Shown piece by piece: positions 1 to 8,617 of a DNA stretch of 64,000 bases (position 1 is its first letter; each line of letters opens with the position of its first letter). A program made the position numbers and the translations under genes. Origin of the DNA: Helicobacter_F equorum (GTDB lineage: Bacteria; Campylobacterota; Campylobacteria; Campylobacterales; Helicobacteraceae); NCBI RefSeq assembly GCF_042649585.1, contig NZ_JBHRZM010000001.1, forward strand, positions 146,104 through 210,103. The letters are read 5' to 3'. The notes below the pieces were generated by a model, which saw only the letters and a program-made list of their open reading frames with translations, was not told the DNA's origin and ran no database searches.

Positions 1-624
1 ACTTGCGATTTTGTGTGTGTGTTGCTCTGCCCATAGACTAGAGTAGCGTTGTAGTTTTTCAAGCAAATGCGTGATGTCTCTAAACGCGTAATGTGTAAGT
101 CCAGAATCTAGCTTGATAAATCGTGCGTCTTTTGGCACGATGATACTTTCATGCACGACATTATTATTAAAGCACGTATATTCTTTGTGAAAGATTCGTG
201 TTACAAAATCTGGATACCAACCGCAAGCCTTTATCCATTTGCCATTATAGAGATTTTTGCGTGGTAGCGCAAAGAGTGTATTTGGCGTTGGCAGATTATC
301 TTTGGAAAAAAGTTGTGTGAGAAGTGCTAATGTGTTAGATTCTAACACTTCATCAGAATCTATACTAAAAATCCACGCATTGCTTGTGTGGCTTACTGCA
401 AGATTTTTTAAAGCACCAAACCCGATAAATTCGCTTGTGTAGATTTTTAGATTCTGATAAGAGGCTTGAAAATCTTGTGCTATTTGTAGTGTAGTATCAC
501 TGCTATCATTATCAAGAAGAATAATTTCATCAAAGCTTTGCAAAGAATCTAAACATTTTTTTAATGTCGTTTGAGCATTTTTGACAAGAATCGTAACACT
601 AATAGGAAGTTTTGGTTGTGTCAT
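1..624 (-). CDS. Family 2 glycosyltransferase, partial at left edge
   Basis: The frame opens at an ATG at 622-624 and stays open for 208 codons to the window edge, so the C-terminus is missing. The start MTQPKLPISVTILVKNA, a following LDNDSSD segment and IFSIDSDEVL (DxD-like) are typical of GT-A family 2 glycosyltransferases. Closest in style are the WaaE/KdtX/LgtF group that add hexoses to lipooligosaccharide core; this substrate is inferred. The enzyme should act at the cytoplasmic face of the inner membrane. It is transcribed away from the TRAP transporter genes. The exact donor and acceptor sugars cannot be told from sequence. Confidence 0.85.
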   Translation of the reverse strand, partial: MTQPKLPISVTILVKNAQTTLKKCLDSLQSFDEIILLDNDSSDTTLQIAQDFQASYQNLKIYTSEFIGFGALKNLAVSHTSNAWIFSIDSDEVLESNTLALLTQLFSKDNLPTPNTLFALPRKNLYNGKWIKACGWYPDFVTRIFHKEYTCFNNNVVHESIIVPKDARFIKLDSGLTHYAFRDITHLLEKLQRYSSLWAEQHTHKIAS

Positions 625-796
625 AGAAGTGCCTTTATATATGGTGCTTTTTAAAAAATTTTATCATAAGTTTTCTTAGTATTATTAAGATGAGTATTCT
701 TGGTGGCACAAGTATCACTTTGTGTAAAAATGAAAATACACATTGCCAAGTTTAAGGCATTTATAGTTTTTTATGGAGCTTTTTTGGTTTTTGGGT

Positions 797-802
797 TAGA
801 AT
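797..802 (+). promoter_or_regulatory. Candidate -10 element (TAGAAT) for dctPQM
   Basis: TAGAAT lies 34 bases before the dctP ATG, downstream of a T-rich stretch, as in Helicobacter housekeeping promoters, which have a clear -10 and periodic AT-rich DNA in place of a -35. The stretch 625-836 holds no other gene. Confidence 0.45.
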
Positions 803-836
803 GAAAAATTATATTCTAGTTTTAAAGGAGTGAGAT

Positions 837-1862
837 ATGAAGAGAATATTAGCCTTATTGATGAGTGTTGGCATCATAGGGTTTTTTGTAGCATGTGGAG
901 ATTCTAAAACAGAATCTAATAATGGCGAGAAAGTATATACGATTAAGTTTGCACATGTGGTAAGTGCAGGTAGCCCAAAGGGTAAAGCAGCAGATTTGTT
1001 TGCTAAGAGAGCAGAGGAGTTAAGCAATGGCAAGATTAAGGTTGAAGTATTCCCTTCTGCACAGCTTGTTGATGATGACAAAGTGTTTCAAGAGCTTAAA
1101 CGCAACAATATCCAAATGGCAGCGCCAAGCTTTTCGAAATTTACCCCTATTGTGAAAGAATTTAATCTCTGGGATGTACCATTTATTTTTCGCGACAATG
1201 AGCATTTGCATAATGTGATGGATGGTGAAGTAGGACAGATTCTCAAAGACAAAATAGCTCAAAAAGGGTTTATTGCACTAGATTATTGGGATGCTGGGTT
1301 TAAGCAATTTAGCACAAACAAAAATCCTATCATTTTGCCAAGCGATGCCAAAGGGCAAAAAATCCGCATTATGAGCTCTAAAGTGCTTGAAGAGCAAATG
1401 AAAGCTATTGGTGCAAATCCACAAAATATCAATTTTGGCGAGGTGTATTCGGCATTGCAAACAGGCGTGGTTGATGGTGCAGAAAATCCACTTTCAAACC
1501 TCTATAATTCTAGATTCTATGAGGTGCAAAAATCGGTTACTATGACTAATCACGGATATTTGGGATATCTTGTGATTGTGAGTGAAAAATTTTGGAATGA
1601 GTTGCCAGAGGATCTTAAGGCTGTGGTAAAACAAGCGCTTGATGAAGCTACAAAGTTTGAGCGTGAAGAAAGTGCACGTGATGAGGCAGTGCTTTTGGCA
1701 AATCTACAAAAATACGCACAAGATAATGCAGATAAATTCACGATCTACACGCTTGATGATGATCAGAAAAAACAATGGCAAGAAGTGATGGTGGCTATTT
1801 ATCCGAAGTTTTATGATCTTATCGGAGAAGATTTGATCCAAAAGACGCTCGAGACAAAATAA
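837..1862 (+). CDS. dctP: TRAP transporter solute-binding protein, DctP family
   Basis: This 341-residue protein has an N-terminal signal ending in a lipobox-like FVAC, with Cys at residue 20, so it may be a lipoprotein of the periplasm. The body reads as a DctP-family binding protein: IKFAHVVSAGSPKGKAADLF near the start, then KGQKIRIM with the conserved Arg that usually binds a carboxylate, then NFGEVYSALQTGVVDGAENP. An AAGGAG site at 825-830 supports the ATG. It captures a solute, by family probably an organic acid, for the downstream DctQ/DctM permease. Sialic acid or another substrate cannot be excluded. Confidence 0.9.
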   Translation: MKRILALLMSVGIIGFFVACGDSKTESNNGEKVYTIKFAHVVSAGSPKGKAADLFAKRAEELSNGKIKVEVFPSAQLVDDDKVFQELKRNNIQMAAPSFSKFTPIVKEFNLWDVPFIFRDNEHLHNVMDGEVGQILKDKIAQKGFIALDYWDAGFKQFSTNKNPIILPSDAKGQKIRIMSSKVLEEQMKAIGANPQNINFGEVYSALQTGVVDGAENPLSNLYNSRFYEVQKSVTMTNHGYLGYLVIVSEKFWNELPEDLKAVVKQALDEATKFEREESARDEAVLLANLQKYAQDNADKFTIYTLDDDQKKQWQEVMVAIYPKFYDLIGEDLIQKTLETK

Positions 1863-1874
1863 TAAGGTTTTTGT

Positions 1875-2495
1875 TTGAAGTCGTTTTTGCTTTTATTGCA
1901 AAAGCCCTTTAAATGGGCACATTTAAGTCCGAGTGTCAATAGAGTTTTTAAGATTTTAGATACCATTATTGTAGGGATTAATAAGAATATTGCAGTTTTT
2001 GGGCTAGTAGCTGGTGTGTTGATAGTGGCGATTAATGTTTTTACGCGTTTTTTAGCCACTTTTTTCTCCGAGATTCATTCACTAACGTGGGGTGAGGAAG
2101 TTTCGACATATTGCTTTATCTGGAGTGCGCTTTTTGGAGCGGCGTATGGATTTCGTAAGGGAGTGCATATATCGGTGATGATTCTTGTTGAGCGTTTTCC
2201 ACCTGCGTTGGCAAAGGCTTGTGTGATTATTTCATATATTCTTAGTGCGTGTTTTTTGGCATTTATGGCGTATGCTGGGTATCTTGTGTGTGAGCTTAAC
2301 TATGAGCTTGGGCGTTATTCAGAAGCATTGCATAATGTGCCTTTATGGATATTCCTTATATGTTTGCCTGTGGCATTTTTGGGTGCGACATATCGTGTGA
2401 TAGAAAAAATCTATGAGGTGTCATGGATGGAAGCCAAGGATGTAGTAAAAATCACACAAGAAGAAATTATCCACGATAGCGCGATTAAGGAGTAA
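1875..2495 (+). CDS. dctQ: TRAP transporter small permease, DctQ family
   Basis: This 206-residue membrane protein has about four hydrophobic segments and the DctQ pattern TWGEEVSTYCFIWSALFGAAYGFRKG, where the conserved E-E and R-K-G motifs are visible. The start is a TTG preceded by AAGG at 1864-1867, 12 bases after the dctP stop. An N-terminal extension of about 35 residues precedes the first membrane segment, so a later start is possible. It is the small subunit that pairs with DctM in the inner membrane. Confidence 0.88.
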   Translation: MKSFLLLLQKPFKWAHLSPSVNRVFKILDTIIVGINKNIAVFGLVAGVLIVAINVFTRFLATFFSEIHSLTWGEEVSTYCFIWSALFGAAYGFRKGVHISVMILVERFPPALAKACVIISYILSACFLAFMAYAGYLVCELNYELGRYSEALHNVPLWIFLICLPVAFLGATYRVIEKIYEVSWMEAKDVVKITQEEIIHDSAIKE

Positions 2496-2496
2496 T

Positions 2497-3795
2497 GTGA
2501 GTATTGTAGTTTTATTTATCGTCCTTTTTGCATTGATTCTCTTTAGCGTTCCTATTGCTGTGTCTTTAGGGATAAGTGCTATGGTAGCTATGATAGTATT
2601 TACCTCGCACGATATTACAGGGATTCCAGAAATTTTTATTTCGGCATTTAAACCTACGCTTATGGCTATTCCGATGTTTATCTTGGCGGGTTCGCTTTTG
2701 AGTAAGGGTAGCGCGGCTCAAAGAATCATAGATTTTGCTAAATCAATGGTGGGACATTTACCCGGTGGTCTGCCAATGAGTGCTATTTTGGCTTGTATTA
2801 TCTTTGCTGCTGTGAGTGGTAGCTCACCTGCCACGGTGGTAGCGATTGGTTCGGTGATGTTTTTGGCGATCCAACAAGCAGGATACCCTAAATCTTATGC
2901 CATAGGAGCTATCACAAGTGCTGGAAGTTTGGGGATTTTGATCCCACCTTCTGTGGTGATGATCGTCTATGGTGTAACGGCAAGCGGACTTAGTGGACTT
3001 GATGGCAAAGAAATTGTTGTATCTATCGAAGCTTTATTTAAAGCTGGGATTGTGCCTGGTATTTTGATTGGCGTTATGATGATGATTTGGACTTACATAG
3101 GAGCAAAACGCTTAGGATACAAAGCCACAAAACCTGCACCCCTAAGTGTGCGTGTAAAACATTTTATGCGAGCTTTTTGGGCGTTGCTTATTATTGTTGT
3201 TGTGATTGGTGGGATTTATGGAGGAATCTTTACAGCTACAGAAGCTGCCGCAATAGCGGCGGTGTATGCGTTTATTATTTCTGTCTTTGTGTATAGGGAT
3301 TTGAAGCTAAAAGATTTATATAGCGTGTGTTTAGACGCAGCGATTACTACCGCTATGATTTTTGCTATCATTGGATCAGCAGTTGTATTTGCGTATTTTC
3401 TTACAAGTGAGCGCATACCACATCATATCGCCGAATATCTTATCTCTCAAAATATGAGTTGGTGGGTATTTCTTATCGTGGTTAATATCTTGCTTTTTAT
3501 TATGGGGCAGTTTATGGAGCCTAGTTCGGTTGTAATGATTATGACTCCGCTTTTGTTGCCCATTGCTGTGTCTTTGGGGATTGATCCTGTGCATTTTGGA
3601 ATCATTATGGTGATTAATATGGAAATAGGTATGATAACCCCACCTGTGGGACTTAACCTCTTTGTTACAAGTTCGCTTACAGGTATGGATCTCAAGAATG
3701 TCGTTGTTTCTATCCTGCCTTGGCTTGGGGTTATGGTCTTTGGACTTGTGCTTGTCGCCTATGTCCCACAAATTTCCTTGTGTCTGGTGGATTAA
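2497..3795 (+). CDS. dctM: TRAP transporter large permease, DctM family
   Basis: This 432-residue protein is strongly hydrophobic throughout, with about a dozen membrane segments, as expected for the DctM ion-coupled transport subunit. Typical pieces are AVSGSSPATVVAIGSVM, GSLGILIPPSVVMIVYG and the late GMITPPVGLNLFVTSSLTG. It starts with GTG one base after the dctQ stop, so the two are translationally coupled. Its last four bases overlap the convergent 49-residue gene on the minus strand. With dctP and dctQ it forms a complete secondary transporter driven by the sodium gradient (family knowledge). Confidence 0.93.
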   Translation: MSIVVLFIVLFALILFSVPIAVSLGISAMVAMIVFTSHDITGIPEIFISAFKPTLMAIPMFILAGSLLSKGSAAQRIIDFAKSMVGHLPGGLPMSAILACIIFAAVSGSSPATVVAIGSVMFLAIQQAGYPKSYAIGAITSAGSLGILIPPSVVMIVYGVTASGLSGLDGKEIVVSIEALFKAGIVPGILIGVMMMIWTYIGAKRLGYKATKPAPLSVRVKHFMRAFWALLIIVVVIGGIYGGIFTATEAAAIAAVYAFIISVFVYRDLKLKDLYSVCLDAAITTAMIFAIIGSAVVFAYFLTSERIPHHIAEYLISQNMSWWVFLIVVNILLFIMGQFMEPSSVVMIMTPLLLPIAVSLGIDPVHFGIIMVINMEIGMITPPVGLNLFVTSSLTGMDLKNVVVSILPWLGVMVFGLVLVAYVPQISLCLVD

Positions 3796-3941
3796 AATAT
3801 CGTATAGATAAATGGTGCTACCGCACTTCCTTGTGATAGCACTATAAGCACTCCTAGAAATACCATCACCAAAATCACAGGGAAAAGCCAAAATTTCTTT
3901 CTTGCTTTCAAAAATTGCCAAAGTTCCTTAATAATACTCAT
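3792..3941 (-). CDS. Small membrane protein, SxtK/DUF5989-like (49 aa)
   Basis: A 49-codon frame starts at the ATG complementary to 3939-3941 and stops at 3792. The product begins MSIIKELWQFLKARKKFWLFP and then has one hydrophobic segment of about 20 residues ending in QGSAVAPFIYTIF. This architecture (basic, Trp-rich start, single membrane span, short GSA.APFIY tail) matches the DUF5989/SxtK-type peptides that travel with SxtJ proteins and carbamoyltransferases. It follows the SxtJ-like gene by 10 bases and is the last gene of the operon. Function is unknown; a small membrane partner of the modification system is an inference. It overlaps the dctM end by four bases on the opposite strand. 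Confidence 0.8.
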   Translation of the reverse strand: MSIIKELWQFLKARKKFWLFPVILVMVFLGVLIVLSQGSAVAPFIYTIF

Positions 3942-3951
3942 TGTATCGCTC

Positions 3952-4401
3952 CTAAAATTGATTTTTCATACTTTGTGGTTGTTGTGTGCGTTGTAGAAAA
4001 TAGCTCTGTATTGTTTTGTCTGGCTTTTGGTGCAAAACATCACGCTTAATGAGTCTAAAAAATAATGCTATGGGCGTAAAAATCCCAAAAAATAAAATTG
4101 CTAAAATAGTTCGTGAAATCACAAATCCTATCGTTTCACCTAAAAGAATCCAAAGCCTATAAAAGGGCACAATAACACGTGGTATGCATATAAGCACAAT
4201 ACTTACAATACAAGCAATAATTGCCCATAATCTAGGGGTTGTGTGAGGATCTCTAAAAAGTGGGAATATGGCTATGAGCATAAAGATTCCTGTCCATATT
4301 GCAAGAAATATGCGTAGATCCTTTGTGCTTACTTCATGAGATTTTATGGCTTTACAATGCTTCAAGGTTTGTGTATTTGATTGGTGTAAATTTTGTGTCA
4401 T
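3952..4401 (-). CDS. SxtJ-family membrane protein
   Basis: This 149-residue protein has a soluble start with SHEVSTKDLRIF, two hydrophobic hairpins (about residues 30-75 and 85-120), and the motif WILLGETIGFVISRTILAI followed by FTPIALFFRLIKRDVL. That run is the hallmark of the SxtJ family, named from the saxitoxin cluster, where its role is not established. Its ATG overlaps the stop of the SGNH hydrolase gene by four bases, showing tight coupling. With the carbamoyltransferase upstream and the 49-residue peptide downstream, it completes an I-J-K arrangement. The protein is probably an inner-membrane scaffold or partner; this is inference. Confidence 0.85.
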   Translation of the reverse strand: MTQNLHQSNTQTLKHCKAIKSHEVSTKDLRIFLAIWTGIFMLIAIFPLFRDPHTTPRLWAIIACIVSIVLICIPRVIVPFYRLWILLGETIGFVISRTILAILFFGIFTPIALFFRLIKRDVLHQKPDKTIQSYFLQRTQQPQSMKNQF

Positions 4402-5642
4402 TGTATCTCCTTGGTGTGTGCTTGGCGTGTAGTAATCTCTCCACTTTGAATCTTGTGTGCCAAAAATTTTGCAATGCGTTCATTGGCTAAAGCATTTGGG
4501 TGTGTATCACAGGCATGCAGTGCATATTGCAAACGATTATGTGTGTATTGCGGTAAGATCTCACTAACTAAAAATGTATCAATGTCTTGATGAGTAAGCC
4601 ACTCAACAATAGCTTGGGATTCTGCAATTTCTGTGTCATCGCTTAAATTGTTGGCATCCCATAATAGAAGATGCAGTTCTGTATGAAATTGCATTTGCAA
4701 TAAAGAATTCATCTCTTGCAAAATAGCAAAATAAAGTTCATTATATTGTTTATTGTATGTATATCTTGGGAGCAAGATCTTAAAAAGATAACTTTTATTT
4801 TTTAGTATTGTAAAAATTTTATTATGAATTTTGGTCCAAAATGTTTTGTGTTCATTTGTCCAAGTGAGCGTATTTCCCAATTGAAACCTTGGTGCATTCA
4901 GGTCTTCCCAATCACTAAAACCATTTGCTCTTCTGATATGTCCAGGTATGCTTTCATAAAAAATAGTATAATCCTTACAATCTCGTGTAATGCGCATCAC
5001 TTCCCCATTTTTTAATAAAGCTAAAGCCTGATGGTTGCCATATCCATGAAATCCAAAATTAAAAACTTTAAAATTTAGATCTTGATTTAAAAAGTAGGGC
5101 AATGTTTGGTCGTCATTTAATCCTTCACCAATGGTAAAGCTATCACCAAAAAAAATGAGACAATGTGTCGAATCTAAGTTAGAATTTGGTGTTTTTCGAT
5201 AGCCAAAATCGTTAGTTGTGTATGTCACATTATAGATTAAATCTTTATCATTTGTTTTGATAGAAGTCGCACGTGTATCAGAAATTGCTTTATAACCTGT
5301 GATGTGATCAGATGTAAAGTAATCACTTATATAAGTGCCAGAACTTTGTATGTGACATTGTGTTGGTAGAGATTGTAGTGTTTTTATATAACCCCACATT
5401 TCCCCAATGCTTAAACACAATGGTAGCACACTTACATAGGCATAGACAAGTTTTTTCTTGGAGTCTTTGAGTGCTTTGATGCTCATCATCACAAAAAAGA
5501 CAAACCAATATAGCCCAATCCATGCAAATGGCACGATTTGTATCCCAAGATTTCTCTCTATCACACCCGCAAGCTTTAGCACTATAGGTATAAATATAAT
5601 ACCAAGTATTATCCAAGATAGCCAATATTTTACAATTTTCAT
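4398..5642 (-). CDS. SGNH/GDSL hydrolase-family membrane protein
   Basis: This 414-residue protein has three hydrophobic segments in its first 100 residues or so, then a soluble SGNH-type domain. Block I is CLIFFGDSFTIGEG with the nucleophile Ser, and a later DTHPNALANERIA carries the Asp-x-x-His pair. Between them, FGFHGYGNHQAL holds the oxyanion Gly and Asn region. Such proteins often move or remove acyl groups on glycans at the membrane. Here it sits between the carbamoyltransferase and the SxtJ-like gene in one operon, which is a known neighbourhood for this family. The substrate is unknown; a surface glycan is the likeliest guess. Confidence 0.85.
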   Translation of the reverse strand: MKIVKYWLSWIILGIIFIPIVLKLAGVIERNLGIQIVPFAWIGLYWFVFFVMMSIKALKDSKKKLVYAYVSVLPLCLSIGEMWGYIKTLQSLPTQCHIQSSGTYISDYFTSDHITGYKAISDTRATSIKTNDKDLIYNVTYTTNDFGYRKTPNSNLDSTHCLIFFGDSFTIGEGLNDDQTLPYFLNQDLNFKVFNFGFHGYGNHQALALLKNGEVMRITRDCKDYTIFYESIPGHIRRANGFSDWEDLNAPRFQLGNTLTWTNEHKTFWTKIHNKIFTILKNKSYLFKILLPRYTYNKQYNELYFAILQEMNSLLQMQFHTELHLLLWDANNLSDDTEIAESQAIVEWLTHQDIDTFLVSEILPQYTHNRLQYALHACDTHPNALANERIAKFLAHKIQSGEITTRQAHTKEIQ

Positions 5643-5688
5643 TTTCTCTCCTTTTTAAAATTTATGGGTTTGCTAGAAGTTTGTAGCT

Positions 5689-7642
5689 TTAATCTAGCTC
5701 ATAGGAATCTTTTAGATTTTGAAACTTGGTTTTGTTTTCTTGGGTTTGGGCATCTTTGTATAATACAAAGTTTTCAATCACCAACATATCCATTTCTGTC
5801 CCCATAAAGCATCTAAAGCTATCCATTGGGCTACAGACGATAGGTTCACCCCGAACATTAAAACTTGTATTAACAAGCACTGGGCAAGAAGTAAGCTCAT
5901 AAAACCTCTGCAAAAGTGCGTAATATTTAGGGTTTGTTCCTTTATGCACGCTTTGAATTCTCGCAGAATAATCTATATGTGTAACACTTGGAATTTCGCT
6001 ACGCACGACATTTAGCTTTTGAATTCCAAAGAGTTTTGTATCAGATTCACTTACAGGATAGCATTTACTTGGTTGCACAGGTGCCACAAGAAGCATATAA
6101 GGTGAGGCACAATCTAGTTCAAACCATTCGCCAATATGTGAATCTAGGACACTAGGCGCAAATGGTCGAAAGGATTCGCGATATTTAATTTTTAGATTCA
6201 TTGTTTTTTGCATAGTGGTATTGCGCGGATCACCAATAATCGACCTCGCTCCAAGTGCACGAGGTCCAAATTCGCAACGCCCTTGATGCCACCCTATGAC
6301 TTTTCCTTCATTTAAAGCTTGTGCTGTAAGATTTATGAGGTTTTCAAAGCTGTGTCGTTCATAAACTGCACCTTGGGCTTTAAGTGTAGATTCAACTTCA
6401 TTGTCATCATAGCCTACACCTAAATATGAGCCTTGCATAGAATCTGCATTATTTGGATGGCGTTGGTTACGACACTCAAGGTAATAAAACGCCATAGCAC
6501 ACCCAAGTGCATTTCCAGCATCCCCACTAGCAGGCTGAATCCAGAGATTTTCCAAAAGCCCTTCGGCTTTGAGCTGTTTATACATTTTGCCATTGCCTAC
6601 ACAATTTAATGCTACACCACCGCTTAAAACAAGATTTTTAGAGTTTGTATGTCGTAATGTATGTCGGGCAAGCTTGAGCATTACTTCTTCTGTAACAACT
6701 TGGATAGATGCCGCAAGATCAAAATGAGCTTGAGTTAGAGTAGATTCGGCAGTGCGTTTTTGATGTGAAAAAAGTTCATCAAAGGCTTTATTGGTCATTT
6801 TAAGTCCATATGTATAAGAAAAATAGTGCATATTGAGTGCAAAACTCCCATCATCTTTAATGTCGATAAGATAAGATTTGATGAGATCTGCATATTTTGG
6901 TTGACCATATGGAGCTAAACCCATAACTTTATATTCTCCCGAATTGACCTTAAACCCTGTGTAGTAGGTAAAGGCTGAATAGAGTAACCCTAAAGAATGC
7001 GGAAAATGAAGCTCTTGATAAATTTGTATATTATTGCCCTTACCCTTAGCGATAGTTGTAGTACTCCACTCACCAACACCATCCATAACCAAAATAGCAG
7101 ATTCATCAAATGGACTAGGATAAAAGGCACTTGCAGCGTGACTAATATGATGTTCACTAAAATACAGATTATGATAAACTTTTTGTTTGAATGCCTTAAT
7201 TTGGGATTTTGATTTATGTGGATAGAGCTCACTATACACAGAGGCAAGTTCGCGCACAAGGGTTTCTTTGAGAAATAATTTATCTTTAAGCCAAATGGGA
7301 ATTGCTTTAAGAAAGCTAAAAAACCCTTTTGGAGCAGTAGTAAGGTAAGTTTCCAAAAGTCGTTCAAACTTTAAAAATGGTTTGTCATAGAAAACAAAAG
7401 CATCAATACAATCCAATAAGCAATCTTGAGAGAAATTTAAGACAGCGTGCTTATGCTCCCCCCCCCCCATTTACATTTTTAGTAAGAAATGTAGAGGCAT
7501 TTTGGATGGAAAGTCTTGGAAATCGTTCATCACCTTTTTTGCGAGAAAGTCTTTCTTCTTGGATAGCAAAGAGGATCTTATCGTCTTCTAGTAGAGCTAT
7601 CGCACTATCATGGTAGTATGCCGATATACCTAAGATAAGCAT
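5689..7642 (-). CDS. Phase-variable O-carbamoyltransferase (SxtI/NodU/TobZ type), frame off here
   Basis: Two frames together make one gene. The first, 7642 to 7451, begins MLILGISAYYHDSAIALLED and includes IQEERLSRKKGD. The second continues from the G tract to 5689 with VFYDKPFLKFERLLETYL, HHISHAASAFYPSPFDESA (metal-binding His pair), VLSGGVALNCVGNGKM and GRCEFGPRALGARSIIGDPR. These are the signature blocks of the carbamoyltransferase family: an N-terminal Kae1-like domain that makes carbamoyl-adenylate from carbamoyl phosphate and ATP, and a YrdC-like C-terminal part. The join is an 11-G run at 7458-7468. With 11 G translation ends at 7451; 10 or 13 G would give a 650-residue protein. The tract lies in a glycine-rich insertion that breaks no conserved block. 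The sugar acceptor is unknown. Confidence 0.9.
7458..7468 (-). repeat. Poly-G tract (11 G on the coding strand), phase-variation switch
   Basis: Eleven C on the plus strand read as eleven G in the coding direction, after codon 58 or so of the carbamoyltransferase. Upstream frame reads N-V-N-Gly run then Ala and stop; downstream frame needs one G fewer (or two more). Long G runs inside surface-modification genes change length by slipped-strand mispairing in Campylobacter and Helicobacter. Confidence 0.92.
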
Positions 7643-7789
7643 GAATATCCTTTTAAGAAAATCTTTAAAAATGGAGATTATAGCATATGGTGATGTAGTC
7701 CATGCTTAATTGCGTGAGTCTACTAGATTCTAATTGTATTGGGATTTGAGATGTATGTAATATAAAAGAAGATGGTAAAACACATGCTA

Positions 7790-7865
7790 TGGTGGAGTGT
7801 AGGGGGTTCGAACCCCTGACCTCAACGCTGCCAGCGTTGCGCTCTCCCAACTGAGCTAACACCCC
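7790..7865 (-). tRNA. tRNA-Ala (GGC)
   Basis: The 76-base sequence folds as a full cloverleaf. The anticodon loop CTGGCAG gives anticodon GGC (Ala). The acceptor stem GGGGTGT pairs with ACACTCC and includes the G3:U70 pair that marks tRNA-Ala. The T loop is TTCGAAC and the CCA end is encoded. Confidence 0.97.
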
Positions 7866-7877
7866 AAATAAAAGACG

Positions 7878-7883
7878 ATTATA
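7878..7883 (-). promoter_or_regulatory. Candidate -10 element (TATAAT) for tRNA-Ala
   Basis: TATAAT on the minus strand lies 13 bases before the tRNA 5' end, between the plsC stop and the tRNA. Confidence 0.6.
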
Positions 7884-7906
7884 GCCATAAAGACTTTAAA
7901 GACATA

Positions 7907-8617
7907 TTAAGGGTTTGAATTGCATTGTGCATAGTGTTTGGCATATGTTTCTTGCATGAGAGATTCTAGTTTTTCATACCATTGCGGATCGTTAAAATCT
8001 GGCGTAAAAGATTCAAGTATAACCATACGTGCCTTGTTTGTGTGTGAGGAAATGGGTGATGTGTCATACATTTTGCGTGTGTTGATAAGTAAGATAGGTT
8101 GAATCTTTAAGTTAAGTTTTTGGGCGAGAATCTTTGCTCCGGGTTTAAACGGGAGTAATTTTTCGTTGCCTCTACCCCTCGTGCCTTCCGGGAATATAAC
8201 AATAGGGCGATTTTGGGCTAGTTTTTCTTTGGCTTGTTTGAGGAGAAAAATAATACCATTTTTATCTTCTCTATCTATCAAGATCATTTCAGGTAGGGTA
8301 AGTGCAAGTCCATAGAGTGGAATCTCACCTAATTGTTTTTTTGCCACCCAACAAATATTGCTTGGGTGGAAGCCCTCTAAAAACATAATATCATTGACGC
8401 TTTGGTGATTTAACACAATAAGTTGCACACTCGTATCAAATTCCCCTATGCAATCCATATGAAAGCCATTGAGAGTGTAAAAATAACGGCATTGTAATCG
8501 GGCTTTTCTCCCGTTTTGATGATGGCGTGTCCAATAGATTTGCAAAATGATTATTGGAAGATATAGGGCAATAAGCGCTGTAGCGAAAAGACCCTTAATT
8601 TTTGCTAACATATTCAC
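7907..8617 (-). CDS. plsC: 1-acyl-sn-glycerol-3-phosphate acyltransferase
   Basis: The 236-residue product has an N-terminal membrane segment, the HX4D catalytic motif as LNHQSVND, and the phosphate-binding FPEGTRGRG. These are the two core motifs of PlsC, which makes phosphatidic acid from lysophosphatidic acid and acyl-ACP at the inner membrane. Its start lies 23 bases inside the 3' end of the BatD-like gene upstream, so the two are probably cotranscribed. Family length is about 240 residues, which fits. Confidence 0.9.
   Translation of the reverse strand: MNMLAKIKGLFATALIALYLPIIILQIYWTRHHQNGRKARLQCRYFYTLNGFHMDCIGEFDTSVQLIVLNHQSVNDIMFLEGFHPSNICWVAKKQLGEIPLYGLALTLPEMILIDREDKNGIIFLLKQAKEKLAQNRPIVIFPEGTRGRGNEKLLPFKPGAKILAQKLNLKIQPILLINTRKMYDTSPISSHTNKARMVILESFTPDFNDPQWYEKLESLMQETYAKHYAQCNSNP

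Noticed and set aside
3376..3921. A 181-codon minus-strand frame opposite dctM
   Set aside because: It runs antisense to a clear DctM protein, has a composition full of His, Asn and Lys with no recognisable domain, and overlaps the better-supported 49-residue gene.
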